Source of the DNA: Streptomyces marianii
Lineage (GTDB): Bacteria > Actinomycetota > Actinomycetes > Streptomycetales > Streptomycetaceae
Length of the DNA stretch: 64,000 bases
Direction of reading: 5' to 3'
Assembly: GCF_005795905.1 (NCBI RefSeq)
Contig: NZ_VAWE01000001.1
Location: forward strand, 5,941,001 to 6,005,000
Part shown: one piece after another, positions 17,499-26,523 of the stretch
Layout: every line of letters begins with the position of its first letter
Position numbering within the stretch: the stretch's first letter is position 1
Made by a program: the position numbers and the translations under genes
The notes under the pieces: generated by a model
Databases searched by the model: none
The model's input: the letters and a program-made list of their open reading frames with translations, nothing else
Told to the model about the DNA's origin: nothing

Positions 17499-18110
17499 TC
17501 ATTCGGCCTTTCCGGCTGCCGCGTCGATCTCTTCGAGAACCCGCACGGACCGCTCGTGCTCGGCCCGCAGCCGGGCCTTCTCCGCGGGCGGGATGCGAGG
17601 ACTGGCCAGCAGGACGACGCCGTTGTCAGCTGTGGTCTGCCAGACGGAACGGTGAACGAGGTGGTGGGTGGCCTGCGGGCAGCGGGAGCTGTCACACAGC
17701 CCGGTCAGCGGAGCTGCGGCGGACCTTGTGCCGGCGAGCTTGAGACACAGCGCCTTCGCCGGGTCCTCGAACCAGCAGTAGTTCGCCGCGGAGAGGTGCA
17801 GGACCGACGCCTTCTTCTTCAGCAGCAGCTCGATCTGCCGGTCGGTGACCACCTTCGCCGGGCCCGGCTCGTGGTCGGCCAGTTCCTTCTCTACGGCGCG
17901 GAAGGAAGCCAGCAGCGCGTCGGCTCCCGGACCGGCGGGCATCTGGCCCTGTTCGAACTGCTGGTATGCCTCGACGGTCCGCTTGAGCTTCTCCTTCGCC
18001 TCCTCCTTCTTCCACTCGTGGTGGAAGACGGCCTGGGCGCCGCCCGGCCGGCCTGATGGTGCAGTCGGGTATTGGAAGTCTCCGAATACCTGCCTACATG
18101 AGGCGACCAT
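17499..18110 (-). pseudogene. C-terminal fragment of a large tyrosine recombinase
   Basis: A 203-codon frame whose last ~170 residues match the Zn-binding tail of large Streptomyces integrases: LLLKKKASVLHLSAANYCWF, then EDPAKALC...GLCDSSRCPQATHH and a basic C-terminal helix. The catalytic domain that should precede it is absent; upstream sequence instead leads into the divergent hydrolase gene. I read this as a recombinase truncated by later rearrangement inside the element. The ATG at 18110 is simply the first available and may not be a real start. Confidence 0.55.
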
Positions 18111-18206
18111 AGACACGGTTTGGGTAGTTTGCCTGTTTCCCCTGATGTAGCTTCCGGCAGCTCCTAGAGTCCTCTCTACGGGTGTGATGAACTCAGGGGG
18201 CATGGC

Positions 18207-19079
18207 GTGGCGCGTGTGGTGGCGGTGCATGGGATCGGCCAGCAACTGCGGGGCGAAACCACGCTGATGGCGAAGTGGTGGCCGGCCGTTGCAGATGGGG
18301 TGCGCCGTGCCGGGGCAGGTGGGGTGGTGTCCCGGTCGGACGTGGCGATGGCGTTCTTCGGCGATGTGTTCCGGCCGCCGGGAGGGCTGCTTGCCGTTGG
18401 GGATCCCGTCTGGACGGCGGCTGATGTGGAGGAGGGGTTCGAGCGAGAATTGTTGGCCTGGTGGTGGCGGGCTGCGGCGGAGAGTGATCCGGTGGTGGTG
18501 CCGCCGGAGGTGGAGGACACACTGGCGGCTACGCCGCGGTCGGTACAGGCCGCGCTGCGGGCTCTGTCAGGGTCGCGGTTCTTCGCCGGGATCGCGTTGC
18601 GGGCGATGGTGAGCGATCTGAAGCAGGTTCGCCGCTATCTCACCGACCCGCAAGTACGCGACGTTGTCCGAGGGCGGGTGCTCGATGCGCTGAGTGAGGA
18701 CACTCGGGTGGTGGTGGCGCACTCGCTGGGTTCGGTGGTGGCGTATGAGGCGCTGTGTTCCCGGCCCGGGCACGGGGTGCGGGCGCTGGTTACCCTCGGC
18801 TCGCCGCTGGGAGTCCCTCACCTGATCTTTGATCGGCTGCTGCCGAATCCGGTGCGATTGGACGGCAGCCTGCGGGGGGTGTGGCCGGGTGATGAGCATC
18901 TGGAGTGGACCAACATCGCCGATGAGGGGGACGTTGTGGCGCTTGTGAAGGATCTGCGGCCGCGCTTCGGCGACGGTGTGCGGTCGGTACGGGTGGACAA
19001 CGGTGCACATGCCCATGATGCGTCCGCCTACCTGACCGACACGTTGTGCGGACGGGCGATCGCTCAAGGGCTGGCATGA
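18207..19079 (+). CDS. Alpha/beta hydrolase partner of the caspase-NTPase-WD40 protein
   Basis: A 290-residue cytoplasmic hydrolase without signal peptide or membrane segments. The N-terminal strand and oxyanion loop VVAVHGIGQQ, nucleophile elbow VVVAHSLGSVVAYEAL (Ser173), acidic residue near Asp242 (ADEGDVVAL) and His268/His270 (NGAHAHDASAY) make a plausible lipase-type triad. The GTG start at 18207 follows GGGGG by 6 nt. Its stop overlaps the ATG of the next gene (ATGA), so the two are stoichiometrically coupled. In conflict systems of multicellular actinobacteria such hydrolases serve as effectors next to STAND NTPases; that role is inferred here. Confidence 0.75.
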   Translation: MARVVAVHGIGQQLRGETTLMAKWWPAVADGVRRAGAGGVVSRSDVAMAFFGDVFRPPGGLLAVGDPVWTAADVEEGFERELLAWWWRAAAESDPVVVPPEVEDTLAATPRSVQAALRALSGSRFFAGIALRAMVSDLKQVRRYLTDPQVRDVVRGRVLDALSEDTRVVVAHSLGSVVAYEALCSRPGHGVRALVTLGSPLGVPHLIFDRLLPNPVRLDGSLRGVWPGDEHLEWTNIADEGDVVALVKDLRPRFGDGVRSVRVDNGAHAHDASAYLTDTLCGRAIAQGLA

Positions 19080-22000
19080 CTGCGCGGTCCGGCGGCAGCG
19101 GTGCTGGTGAGAGTGGGCCGCGCCGGTTTCTGATCGCCGCCGCCATGGCGAAGTACCCCAAGTGTCCCGACTGGGACCGGCCGGGGTTGGTGGCGGCACG
19201 AGACAAGGTCATTGAGGTGTTCACCGGCCGGCTGGGCTATCGGCATGTCACCGGGCTCGGGCTGGATCCCACACGGATCCAGCTGACCGACCAATTGCGG
19301 GCGTTTTGCAGGACAGATGATCGGCGCGAGGACGACCTACTAGCTGTCTATCTCTCCGGCCACGGCGAAATTCTGGACGATGGCGGTGACCATGTGCTGC
19401 TCACCGCCGACACCGACCCGGACGATGTCTCTTACACCGCGCTGCCGACGGTGGACCTGGCCCGAGCGATGCTGCGCGACACCAAGGTACGGCGCCTGCT
19501 GCTGGTGCTGGATACCTGCTACTCCGGGCAGGGAGGCAACGAACTGGCGGCCGCCGCGCTGGAACGCATCAGCCGTCAGTGGGGCCGGACCGCAGCTGGC
19601 TCCGGTCTTGTCGTAGTCTCCTCTGCCCAGCCCCACCAGCAGGCTAAAACCGGCCTGTTCCCTCGCCTGCTCACCGACGCCGTCGATGGCTGGGCCACCG
19701 CCGGGCACGGCCCTGCCACGCTGGCGGTATCGACGGTGGTGCAGCAGATCAACGACCACCCCGACCGGCCCACCTGGCAGCACGTTAGTCTCTCCCAGAT
19801 CGGGCTGACCGGGGAGCCACCGGCCTTTTTCACCAACCCCCGCCACAGCACCCGGCTGACCGACATCGACCGGGCCATCCAGCAGGCCGATACGTTCGAC
19901 GAGCATGCCCGGCGCCGCGAGACAGAACTGAACACCCGGCTGCTGGTGAGCGCCATGGCCTATCACGCGGATGCCAGGCAGGGCTGGTGGTTCTGCGGTC
20001 GCCACGCCGCACTTGCCGAGCTCAACGACTGGCTGCGCGATCCCGCCTCAGACCGTGGGGCAGCCTGCCGAGTGGTCACTGCCGGCCCTGGCTCGGGCAA
20101 AACCGCCGTGCTCGGCCTGATCGCCGCTCTGACGCATCCCGAACGCTGGCGCACCGTCCCTCTCGACGCCCTCGGCCTGCCCCCCCGTCTGGTACCCGAG
20201 CCGGACGCTGTCGACGTCGCCGTCTACGCCCAGAACCTGTCCGACATCGACGTCCTGCACGGCATGGCCGCCGCCGCGAACGTCCATGCCGACACCATCG
20301 GCGAACTCCTCGACCACCTGGACACCGCCGACCGCGGCCGACCGCTGACCGTGCTGATCGACGCACTCGACGAGGCCGTCACCCCGAACACCCTGTGCTC
20401 CCGCATCCTGCGGCCGCTGATCGAACACTCCCGCGGCCGAATTCGTCTGCTGCTGGGCACCCGTCCCTACCTCCTTGACCGCCTCGGCATCGACCCTCAT
20501 CACCCCGACCCTGCCCACCGTCGGCAGGTCATCAACCTCGACGACGACCGCTTCGCCGACCCGCAGGCCCTGACCAGATTCACTATCCGCAACCTGCGCG
20601 AGGCCCACCCTGCCTCTCCCTACCGGCACATCCCCCAAGAAGCAGACACGGTGGCACAGGAAGTCACCAAAGCGGCCGGGACCTCGTTCCTCGTCGCCCG
20701 GATCACCGCCGGCACCCTTGCCGCCGACCCCTCTATCCCTAACCCGCGGGACCGTGACTGGCGAGAGAGCCTGCCCCGCCACGCAGGCCAGGCTATGCAC
20801 GACGACCTCACCTATCGCTTGGGCACCCACGCAGACAAGGCCGCTCACCTCCTACGGCCCTTGGCCTTCACCGAAGGCCAAGGCCTGCCCTGGGAAGACA
20901 TCTGGGCCCCCCTGGCCTCCGCCATCTCAGGCCACACCTACACCGACGATGATCTTCTGTGGTTGCGCCGCGAAGCTGGGTCCTACGTTGTGGAAGCCAC
21001 TGAAGGCGGCCGCTCCGCCTACCGCCTCTACCACCAGGCCCTGGCCGAACACCTCCGCAACCACATCGACGAGACCAGCGTTCACGCGGCCTTCACCGAA
21101 ATCCTCACCACCCGTGTGCCCTACCGCGGCGACGCCACCCGCGACTGGTCCCGTGCCCACCCCTACACCCTCACCCACCTCGCCACCCACGCCACCAAAG
21201 CCGGGCAGTTGGACAACCTCCTCACCCACAGCGAATACCTCGTCCATGCCGCCCCCCGCAGCCTCGCCCCCCACCTGCATCACACACGCACCGACACCGC
21301 CCGGCTGACCGCTGCCGTGTACCGCACATCTTTCGGCCTGCACGCCGAAACCACACCGGACCTGCGCCGCCAACTTCTCGCCCTCGACGCCGCGCGGGCT
21401 GGCGCCTCCATAATGCAGCGGCAACTCATCCGCCAAATTCCGCAAGGCAACTGGAGCCCGAGGTGGGCCACCGGCAGTAGTTTCTCTCCAGGACTACGCG
21501 ACACCTTGACCGGCCACTCCCGGGCAGTGGCTGCGGTCTCGTGTGTGGAGATAGGGGAAAGCCCCGTCGCGGTCACCGGTAGTGACGACGGGACTGTGCG
21601 GGTGTGGGACCTGCGGTCAGGCCGTGCTCTCGGCCAACCCCTCACCGGACACACCGGCACGGTACGTGCAGTGTCGTGTGCGGTGCTGGAGGGAAACCCC
21701 GTCGCAGTCACCGGCAGTGGAGATGGGACTGTGCGGGTGTGGGACCTGCGGTCAGGCCGTGCTCTCGGCCAACCCCTCACCGGACACACCGGCCGGGTGC
21801 TAGCGGTGGCATGCACCCTGCTCGACGGCAACCCCGTCGCCGTCACCACCAGCGACGACCGCACGGTGCGAGTATGGGACCTGGCCACCAACACACCCAT
21901 TGGCGAGGCCATGACCGGCCACGCACGCGGAGTACTGGCGGTGTCGTGTGCGGTGCTGGAGGGAAACCCCGTCGCAGTCACCGGCAGTGGAGATGGGACT

Positions 22001-23404
22001 GTGCGGGTGTGGGACCTGCGGTCAGGCCGTGCTCTCGGCCAACCCCTCACCGGACACACCGGCCGGGTGCTGGCGGTGGCATGCACCCTGCTCGACGGCA
22101 ACCCCGTCGCCGTCACCACCAGTGGCAGCATCGACCGTTCCGTGCGCGTATGGGATCTGCGTTCGCGCCGTGCCATCGGCCAAGCTCTCACCGGACACAA
22201 GGACAGAGTTTCCGCAGTGTCGTGTGCGGTGCTGGAGGGAAACCCCGTCGCAGTCACCGGCAGTGACGACGGGACTGTGCGGGTGTGGGACCTGCGGTCA
22301 GGCCTCGCTCTCGGCCAACCCCTAACCGGACACACCGGCACGGTCGGTGCGGTGTCGTGTGCGGTGCTGGAGGGAAACCCCGTCGCAGTCACCGGCAGCG
22401 GTCACAATAGCGATGACAGTTCGGTGCGAGTGTGGAACCTATCCCCTGACAAACCGACGGGATGGCCCACGACCGGTCACAGCGGCAAAGTGCTGGCGGT
22501 GGCATGCACTAAGCTCGACGATCTTCCCATCGCCGTCACCGGCAGCGACAACGGAACGGTGCGGATGTGGAACCTGACCACCGGCGCCCCGATCGGCCGA
22601 CGCCTCACCGGCCACACCGGAAGAGTGACCACGGTGTCATGCGCGATGCTGGACGGCAGCCCCATCGCGGTCACCAGCAGCGGCTTCGGCAATGGCACAG
22701 TGCGCGTGTGGGATCTGGCGACAATGGCCCCCCTCGGGGGACCCCTCATCGGTCACAGCGGGCTCGTAATGACGGTGGCCTGCACGGTCATCGACGGTAC
22801 ACCCGTCGCCGTCACCGGCAGCGGCGATGGTTCCGTGCGTGTGTGGGATCTGGCGACAATGACCCCCCTCGGCAATCCGATGACCGGCCATAAGGGCAGA
22901 GTCACTGCGGTGGCCTGCACGGTCATCGACGGTACACCCGTCGCCGTCACCGGCAGCGGCGATGGTTCCGTGCGTGTGTGGGATCTGGCGACAATGACCC
23001 CCCTCGGCAATCCGATGACCGGCCATAAGGGCAGAGTCACTGCGGTGGCCTGCACGGTCATCGACGGTACACCCGTCGCCGTCACCGGCAGCGACGGCTT
23101 CTTGGACAACACGGTACGGGTATGGAACCTAAACACCGGGCACCTAGTAGGCCAACCCTTCACCGATCACACCAAAAGGGTGACTGCGGTGGCATGTACC
23201 GTCATCGACGGTACGGCCATCGCCTTCACTGCAAGCGACGATTGGACAGTGCGGGTGCGTAACCTGGTCTCCGGAAAGTCAACTGTGCTGCTGGCCTCGG
23301 ATTGCCCTCGCGCTGTCGCCGTGAATTCCGAAGGAGACCTTGTTCTTGGTTTCGGTCGGGACGTAGCCGTATTCAGCAAGCCTTCCGCATCCGCGCTGTG
23401 CTGA
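19076..23404 (+). CDS. Caspase-like protease / STAND NTPase / WD40-repeat protein
   Basis: A 1442-residue three-part protein. Residues ~15-200 form a caspase-fold peptidase with the dyad His96 (YLSGHGE) and Cys148 (VLDTCYSGQGG). Residues ~300-480 form a NACHT/STAND-type NTPase with Walker A GPGSGKTA (337-344), Walker B VLIDALDEA (426-434) and the GTRP sensor motif (461-464). An alpha-helical region (~480-805) follows. Residues ~811-1400 carry 13 clear WD40 repeats of ~45 residues plus a degenerate last one, enough for two seven-bladed propellers. The layout is that of a signal-transducing ATPase: WD40 senses a ligand, the NTPase oligomerises, and the caspase cuts. Its likely partner is the overlapping upstream hydrolase. 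The start ATG at 19076 has AAGGG 5 nt upstream. The target and trigger are unknown. Confidence 0.85.
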   Translation: MTARSGGSGAGESGPRRFLIAAAMAKYPKCPDWDRPGLVAARDKVIEVFTGRLGYRHVTGLGLDPTRIQLTDQLRAFCRTDDRREDDLLAVYLSGHGEILDDGGDHVLLTADTDPDDVSYTALPTVDLARAMLRDTKVRRLLLVLDTCYSGQGGNELAAAALERISRQWGRTAAGSGLVVVSSAQPHQQAKTGLFPRLLTDAVDGWATAGHGPATLAVSTVVQQINDHPDRPTWQHVSLSQIGLTGEPPAFFTNPRHSTRLTDIDRAIQQADTFDEHARRRETELNTRLLVSAMAYHADARQGWWFCGRHAALAELNDWLRDPASDRGAACRVVTAGPGSGKTAVLGLIAALTHPERWRTVPLDALGLPPRLVPEPDAVDVAVYAQNLSDIDVLHGMAAAANVHADTIGELLDHLDTADRGRPLTVLIDALDEAVTPNTLCSRILRPLIEHSRGRIRLLLGTRPYLLDRLGIDPHHPDPAHRRQVINLDDDRFADPQALTRFTIRNLREAHPASPYRHIPQEADTVAQEVTKAAGTSFLVARITAGTLAADPSIPNPRDRDWRESLPRHAGQAMHDDLTYRLGTHADKAAHLLRPLAFTEGQGLPWEDIWAPLASAISGHTYTDDDLLWLRREAGSYVVEATEGGRSAYRLYHQALAEHLRNHIDETSVHAAFTEILTTRVPYRGDATRDWSRAHPYTLTHLATHATKAGQLDNLLTHSEYLVHAAPRSLAPHLHHTRTDTARLTAAVYRTSFGLHAETTPDLRRQLLALDAARAGASIMQRQLIRQIPQGNWSPRWATGSSFSPGLRDTLTGHSRAVAAVSCVEIGESPVAVTGSDDGTVRVWDLRSGRALGQPLTGHTGTVRAVSCAVLEGNPVAVTGSGDGTVRVWDLRSGRALGQPLTGHTGRVLAVACTLLDGNPVAVTTSDDRTVRVWDLATNTPIGEAMTGHARGVLAVSCAVLEGNPVAVTGSGDGTVRVWDLRSGRALGQPLTGHTGRVLAVACTLLDGNPVAVTTSGSIDRSVRVWDLRSRRAIGQALTGHKDRVSAVSCAVLEGNPVAVTGSDDGTVRVWDLRSGLALGQPLTGHTGTVGAVSCAVLEGNPVAVTGSGHNSDDSSVRVWNLSPDKPTGWPTTGHSGKVLAVACTKLDDLPIAVTGSDNGTVRMWNLTTGAPIGRRLTGHTGRVTTVSCAMLDGSPIAVTSSGFGNGTVRVWDLATMAPLGGPLIGHSGLVMTVACTVIDGTPVAVTGSGDGSVRVWDLATMTPLGNPMTGHKGRVTAVACTVIDGTPVAVTGSGDGSVRVWDLATMTPLGNPMTGHKGRVTAVACTVIDGTPVAVTGSDGFLDNTVRVWNLNTGHLVGQPFTDHTKRVTAVACTVIDGTAIAFTASDDWTVRVRNLVSGKSTVLLASDCPRAVAVNSEGDLVLGFGRDVAVFSKPSASALC
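21671..22122. repeat. Near-identical 182-bp WD40 segments 270 bp apart
   Basis: Positions 21671-21852 and 21941-22122 differ at a single base (CTA versus CTG before GCGGTGGC). The offset of 270 bp is two WD40 repeat units. Such identity at silent positions means recent duplication or gene conversion within the array. Confidence 0.85.
22773..23092. repeat. Exact 135-bp tandem repeat in the WD40 array
   Basis: The sequence from 22773 repeats with period 135 bp at 22908 and 23043 and stays identical until about 23092, where the copies diverge at GCAGCGRCG. One unit equals one 45-residue WD40 repeat (VACTVIDGTPVAVTGSGDGS). Confidence 0.9.
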
Positions 23405-23510
23405 TTTTTGAATTCGTTGGGATCGGCCTCCCGAATCGTCGAAACAGCCAGGAGGGGCTTCGCGCAGTGGATTGGCCGTGGTCCTGGGCGAGTTGTGGTA
23501 GGCAGGGCTG

Positions 23511-24137
23511 ATGATCAGCCGACTCCCTCTCGACCAGCAACTTGAGTCCCTTCGTGCGGTCCTGTCTCGTAACGACGTGTTGACGGGGGTGCTGGCGCGG
23601 GCCGTGACGCTGGAGCTGCCCGAGTGGTATGTGACGGCCGGTTGCCTGTTCCAAACGGTGTGGAACGTTGTCACGGGCAGGCCACCGACCAACGGCATCA
23701 AGGACTACGACCTCTTCTACTTCGACAGCGACGATCTGTCCTGGGAGGCCGAAGACACGGTGATCAAGGCCGGACGGGAAGTCTTCGCTGGCCTGCCCGC
23801 GGAGGTAGAGATCCGCAACGAAGCGCGAGTTCACCTCTGGTATCAGGACAAGTTCGGCGTCTCGTGCCCTCCGTATGAATCCGCTGAGGCGGCGATCGAC
23901 AGCTTCGCCGCGACGACGTGCTGCCTTGGAGTCCGAGTGGAGGCGGACGGCCAGTGGCGCGTATATGCGCCGCATGGCCTGTCGGACATGTTCAACCTCG
24001 TTGTCCGGCCGAACCCGGTGCTCGCTCCACGAGCGGTTTATGAGACCAAGGCAGCGCGGTGGCGTGAGCAATGGCCCGAGCTGACTGTTCTGGACTGGCC
24101 CTCCATGAGCGTCATGTCGACCTCGTCCGTCGACTGA
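23511..24137 (+). CDS. DUF925-type nucleotidyltransferase
   Basis: A 208-residue protein of the NTP_transf_6/DUF925 family (COG3575). The family signature NGIKDYDLFYFD (Asp65 and Asp67) provides the metal-binding acidic pair of a Pol-beta-like nucleotidyltransferase; VEIRNEARVHLW contributes a third acidic position, and the C-terminal PHGLSDMFNLVVRPNP is also typical. The start is ATG at 23511. It follows the caspase-WD40 gene by 107 bp in the same direction. It is cargo of the inserted element and could be an associated gene or a bystander. Its 3' end overlaps the convergent zinc-ribbon gene by 26 bp. Confidence 0.85.
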   Translation: MISRLPLDQQLESLRAVLSRNDVLTGVLARAVTLELPEWYVTAGCLFQTVWNVVTGRPPTNGIKDYDLFYFDSDDLSWEAEDTVIKAGREVFAGLPAEVEIRNEARVHLWYQDKFGVSCPPYESAEAAIDSFAATTCCLGVRVEADGQWRVYAPHGLSDMFNLVVRPNPVLAPRAVYETKAARWREQWPELTVLDWPSMSVMSTSSVD

Positions 24138-26523
24138 CGTCGGCGGCGTAGGCGGCCCAGTCCCCAGCGGATGCCTGTTGCCACTGGACGGCGACCTTGA
24201 TGTGGACCCCGAGCATCCGGGCGAGGATCGCGGCGGGGACTTCGGTGGCGAGGCTGAACAGCGCGGTGGAGCGGTCCTGCTTGGGCCGGATCCCGATCTT
24301 GTGGAGGCGCTGGCCGATCCGATCGTCGCCGAGGGGGCGTCGCGGCTGACCTCCGGGGAAGAGCCAAGGAGCGTCCTCCGGGGTGCCGATCTTGGCCTTG
24401 CCGCGGCGAGTTGTGACGAGGTCGCGGACGAGGGTGGCCAGCGGCGCGGGGAGGGCGACCGGCGAGGTGCCGAACGTGATGGAGACGGTGTCGCCGTCGA
24501 AATGGACGTCATCGACGGTGAGTTGGCTGATGGTGGCGATCTTCTGTGCGTAGAGGATGAGCAGCAGTCCCGCGACGCGGTCCGGGGTCGGCAGTGTGTC
24601 GTCGTTGAGGAGGCGTCGGGCGTCGGCCCAGCGTTTCTCGCTGTCGATGGTGCTGAGCGGTCCGGTCCATCGGACGGTGCCGTAGGTCAGGTCGCGGGCA
24701 TGCCGGTGTTGTACCGACCAGCGGACGAAGTGGCCGGTCTCGTCGGGGTAGCTGACCGTGGGGTCGGCCATCCAGCGTTCCAGGTCTGTCTGGGTGCAGG
24801 TCCGCAGGGTGAGCCCTTGGCCGCCGAGCCAGTCGAGGAAGTTGTTCGCCGCGGTGACGTGGCAGCGCACGTTCAGATCCTGGAGCCGGGTGGTGTGGTC
24901 ACCGCCGAGGCGGCGCCGGAGCCGGCGCATGTGGTGCCAGACCGCGTAGCCGTGCAGGATCCGGCGCTCTGCGTGGTCGGTGCGGGCCTGGACCGCAGCG
25001 GTGATCCATTTCTCCAGGGCGACCAGCCGTTCGTCGCGGGGCGGCAGGGCGCCGGTCGCGACCAGGACACTGCGCAGGTGGGCCAGCACCTTGCCCGGGG
25101 GCAGTTCGTCGAGGACCTCGTGGGTAACGGGCCGCTCGTCGCGGCCTATGTGTTCCAGGAAGCCACGGGCCTTGGAGCGAGAGACCCAGGCGAAGGCGAC
25201 GTCGGGGCGCTCGGCGCTGGTCAACGCGTCGTGGAACGGGGCGAGTTCGGAGCGGATGGCCCCGTCCGGGCCGCCGAGGAGGTCGCGTACCTGCTGGTCC
25301 AGGACGCATCGCTGGCAGGGGCGGGTGCTGAGCTGCCAGGTGGTGGTGCAGACCGGGCAGCGGCCCCAGAAGTCCGGGTCGGGGTTGGTGCACTTCGCGC
25401 ACAACGGCTCCTCCCAGGTTCCGCTGCGGGCCTGGGCGACGGTGCCGCAGCCGCTGCAGGCCACCCATCGCTGCTGGCAGCGGTCGCACCAGGGCTGTCC
25501 GGTGGCCCGGGACATGTCGCAGAGCGCCGCCCGCCCGCAGATGCCGCACTCCGCGGTGATCCTCGGCCGGCAGTTCTGGCAGCGCGGGCCGTCAGGCAGC
25601 CGGTTCGCGACCGGCTTGCGTCGGCCGCAACCGACGCACTCCTCCAGGTTCTCGGGCTGCCTGATCATGCAATTCGGACACAGCGGTCGGCTCTCGGTGT
25701 CGCGTGTGGCGGGTTCACGCACGGCGCCGCAGCCGAAACAGGGGACGGCCGCGTGGTGGGCGAAGCAGGCCCGGCAGATCCTCTGGCCGTCCAGCAGCTT
25801 GGACAGCGCCTTCACTCCGTGGCAGCGCGGGCAGGCCGGTCGGACGACCTTGGTCGCCCCAGCCTTGACGAGTTCGTCTACGAACCGCAGGGCGGCCGGG
25901 GTAGGCGCTTCGTAACCGGCGCCGGTCAGCAGCTCGGGACGGGTGACGACGGCCCAGGCCAGGCGGCGCTGGCCGGCGGGCCGGACGGTGGCCCGCCTGA
26001 GCGCGGCCAGGACCATGTCGTCGTTGAGGGCGGGATCGAGGCCCGTGACGAGTTCGGTGAGTTCCTGGAGCGGATTGCCGTCGATGTCCGGGCAGTTCGC
26101 GCAGCGGGGCTCGCCGTGACGGTCCCGGCTGACCACGCGTCGCTCTTCATCGCATCCCGCGCAGACGGCGGGCTTGTCGAAGCAGCGCGAACAGCCCCAG
26201 CGCCCACCTTTGCTGCTGCCGACGTAGCCGCATGCGCGGCCGCACTCGCCACAGCGGGGCAGCGCGACGTCCTGGGCGCCGGCCTCGTTCAGGGCCATCA
26301 GCAGTTTCGCGACGCAGTAGGGCGCCGGTGGCCGCCCGGTCCGCAACAGTGACGGGTCGTCGTGCAGTGCCTGGGCGAGGCTGCGGCGGCCGGCTCGTGC
26401 GCGTACGACCGTGAGGACGATGTCGCGGACGCGCTCGGCGGGCAGGTGCCTCTCGACGTTCCCGATCAGCCGCACGACCAGGCCGACCGGATCCGCGATG
26501 ACCTCCTCGGCGAGACCTGTCAC
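24112..26523 (-). CDS. Zinc-ribbon array fused to a degenerate tyrosine-recombinase fold
   Basis: An 803-residue protein. Between residues ~91 and 406 there are sixteen CxxC knuckles (CGEC, CSRC, CAGC, CANC, CPRC and so on), enough for eight zinc ribbons. The C-terminal ~330 residues follow the order of an integrase (a SAM-like core-binding domain, then LLLILYAQKIATISQLTVDD, WLFPGGQP, RSTALFSLATEVPAAILARM) but the Arg, His-x-x-Arg and His boxes are replaced. The only tail Tyr is in DWAAYAADV. It resembles a common actinobacterial family of recombinase-like proteins, probably a DNA-binding accessory without catalysis. Its GTG start overlaps the stop of the HTH gene (GTGA). Confidence 0.7.
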   Translation of the reverse strand: MTGLAEEVIADPVGLVVRLIGNVERHLPAERVRDIVLTVVRARAGRRSLAQALHDDPSLLRTGRPPAPYCVAKLLMALNEAGAQDVALPRCGECGRACGYVGSSKGGRWGCSRCFDKPAVCAGCDEERRVVSRDRHGEPRCANCPDIDGNPLQELTELVTGLDPALNDDMVLAALRRATVRPAGQRRLAWAVVTRPELLTGAGYEAPTPAALRFVDELVKAGATKVVRPACPRCHGVKALSKLLDGQRICRACFAHHAAVPCFGCGAVREPATRDTESRPLCPNCMIRQPENLEECVGCGRRKPVANRLPDGPRCQNCRPRITAECGICGRAALCDMSRATGQPWCDRCQQRWVACSGCGTVAQARSGTWEEPLCAKCTNPDPDFWGRCPVCTTTWQLSTRPCQRCVLDQQVRDLLGGPDGAIRSELAPFHDALTSAERPDVAFAWVSRSKARGFLEHIGRDERPVTHEVLDELPPGKVLAHLRSVLVATGALPPRDERLVALEKWITAAVQARTDHAERRILHGYAVWHHMRRLRRRLGGDHTTRLQDLNVRCHVTAANNFLDWLGGQGLTLRTCTQTDLERWMADPTVSYPDETGHFVRWSVQHRHARDLTYGTVRWTGPLSTIDSEKRWADARRLLNDDTLPTPDRVAGLLLILYAQKIATISQLTVDDVHFDGDTVSITFGTSPVALPAPLATLVRDLVTTRRGKAKIGTPEDAPWLFPGGQPRRPLGDDRIGQRLHKIGIRPKQDRSTALFSLATEVPAAILARMLGVHIKVAVQWQQASAGDWAAYAADVSRRTRST

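Noticed and set aside
21490..23280. Regular repeats that could suggest a CRISPR array
   Set aside because: The units are 135 bp, coding, and translate into WD40 repeats; there are no short repeats with unique spacers.
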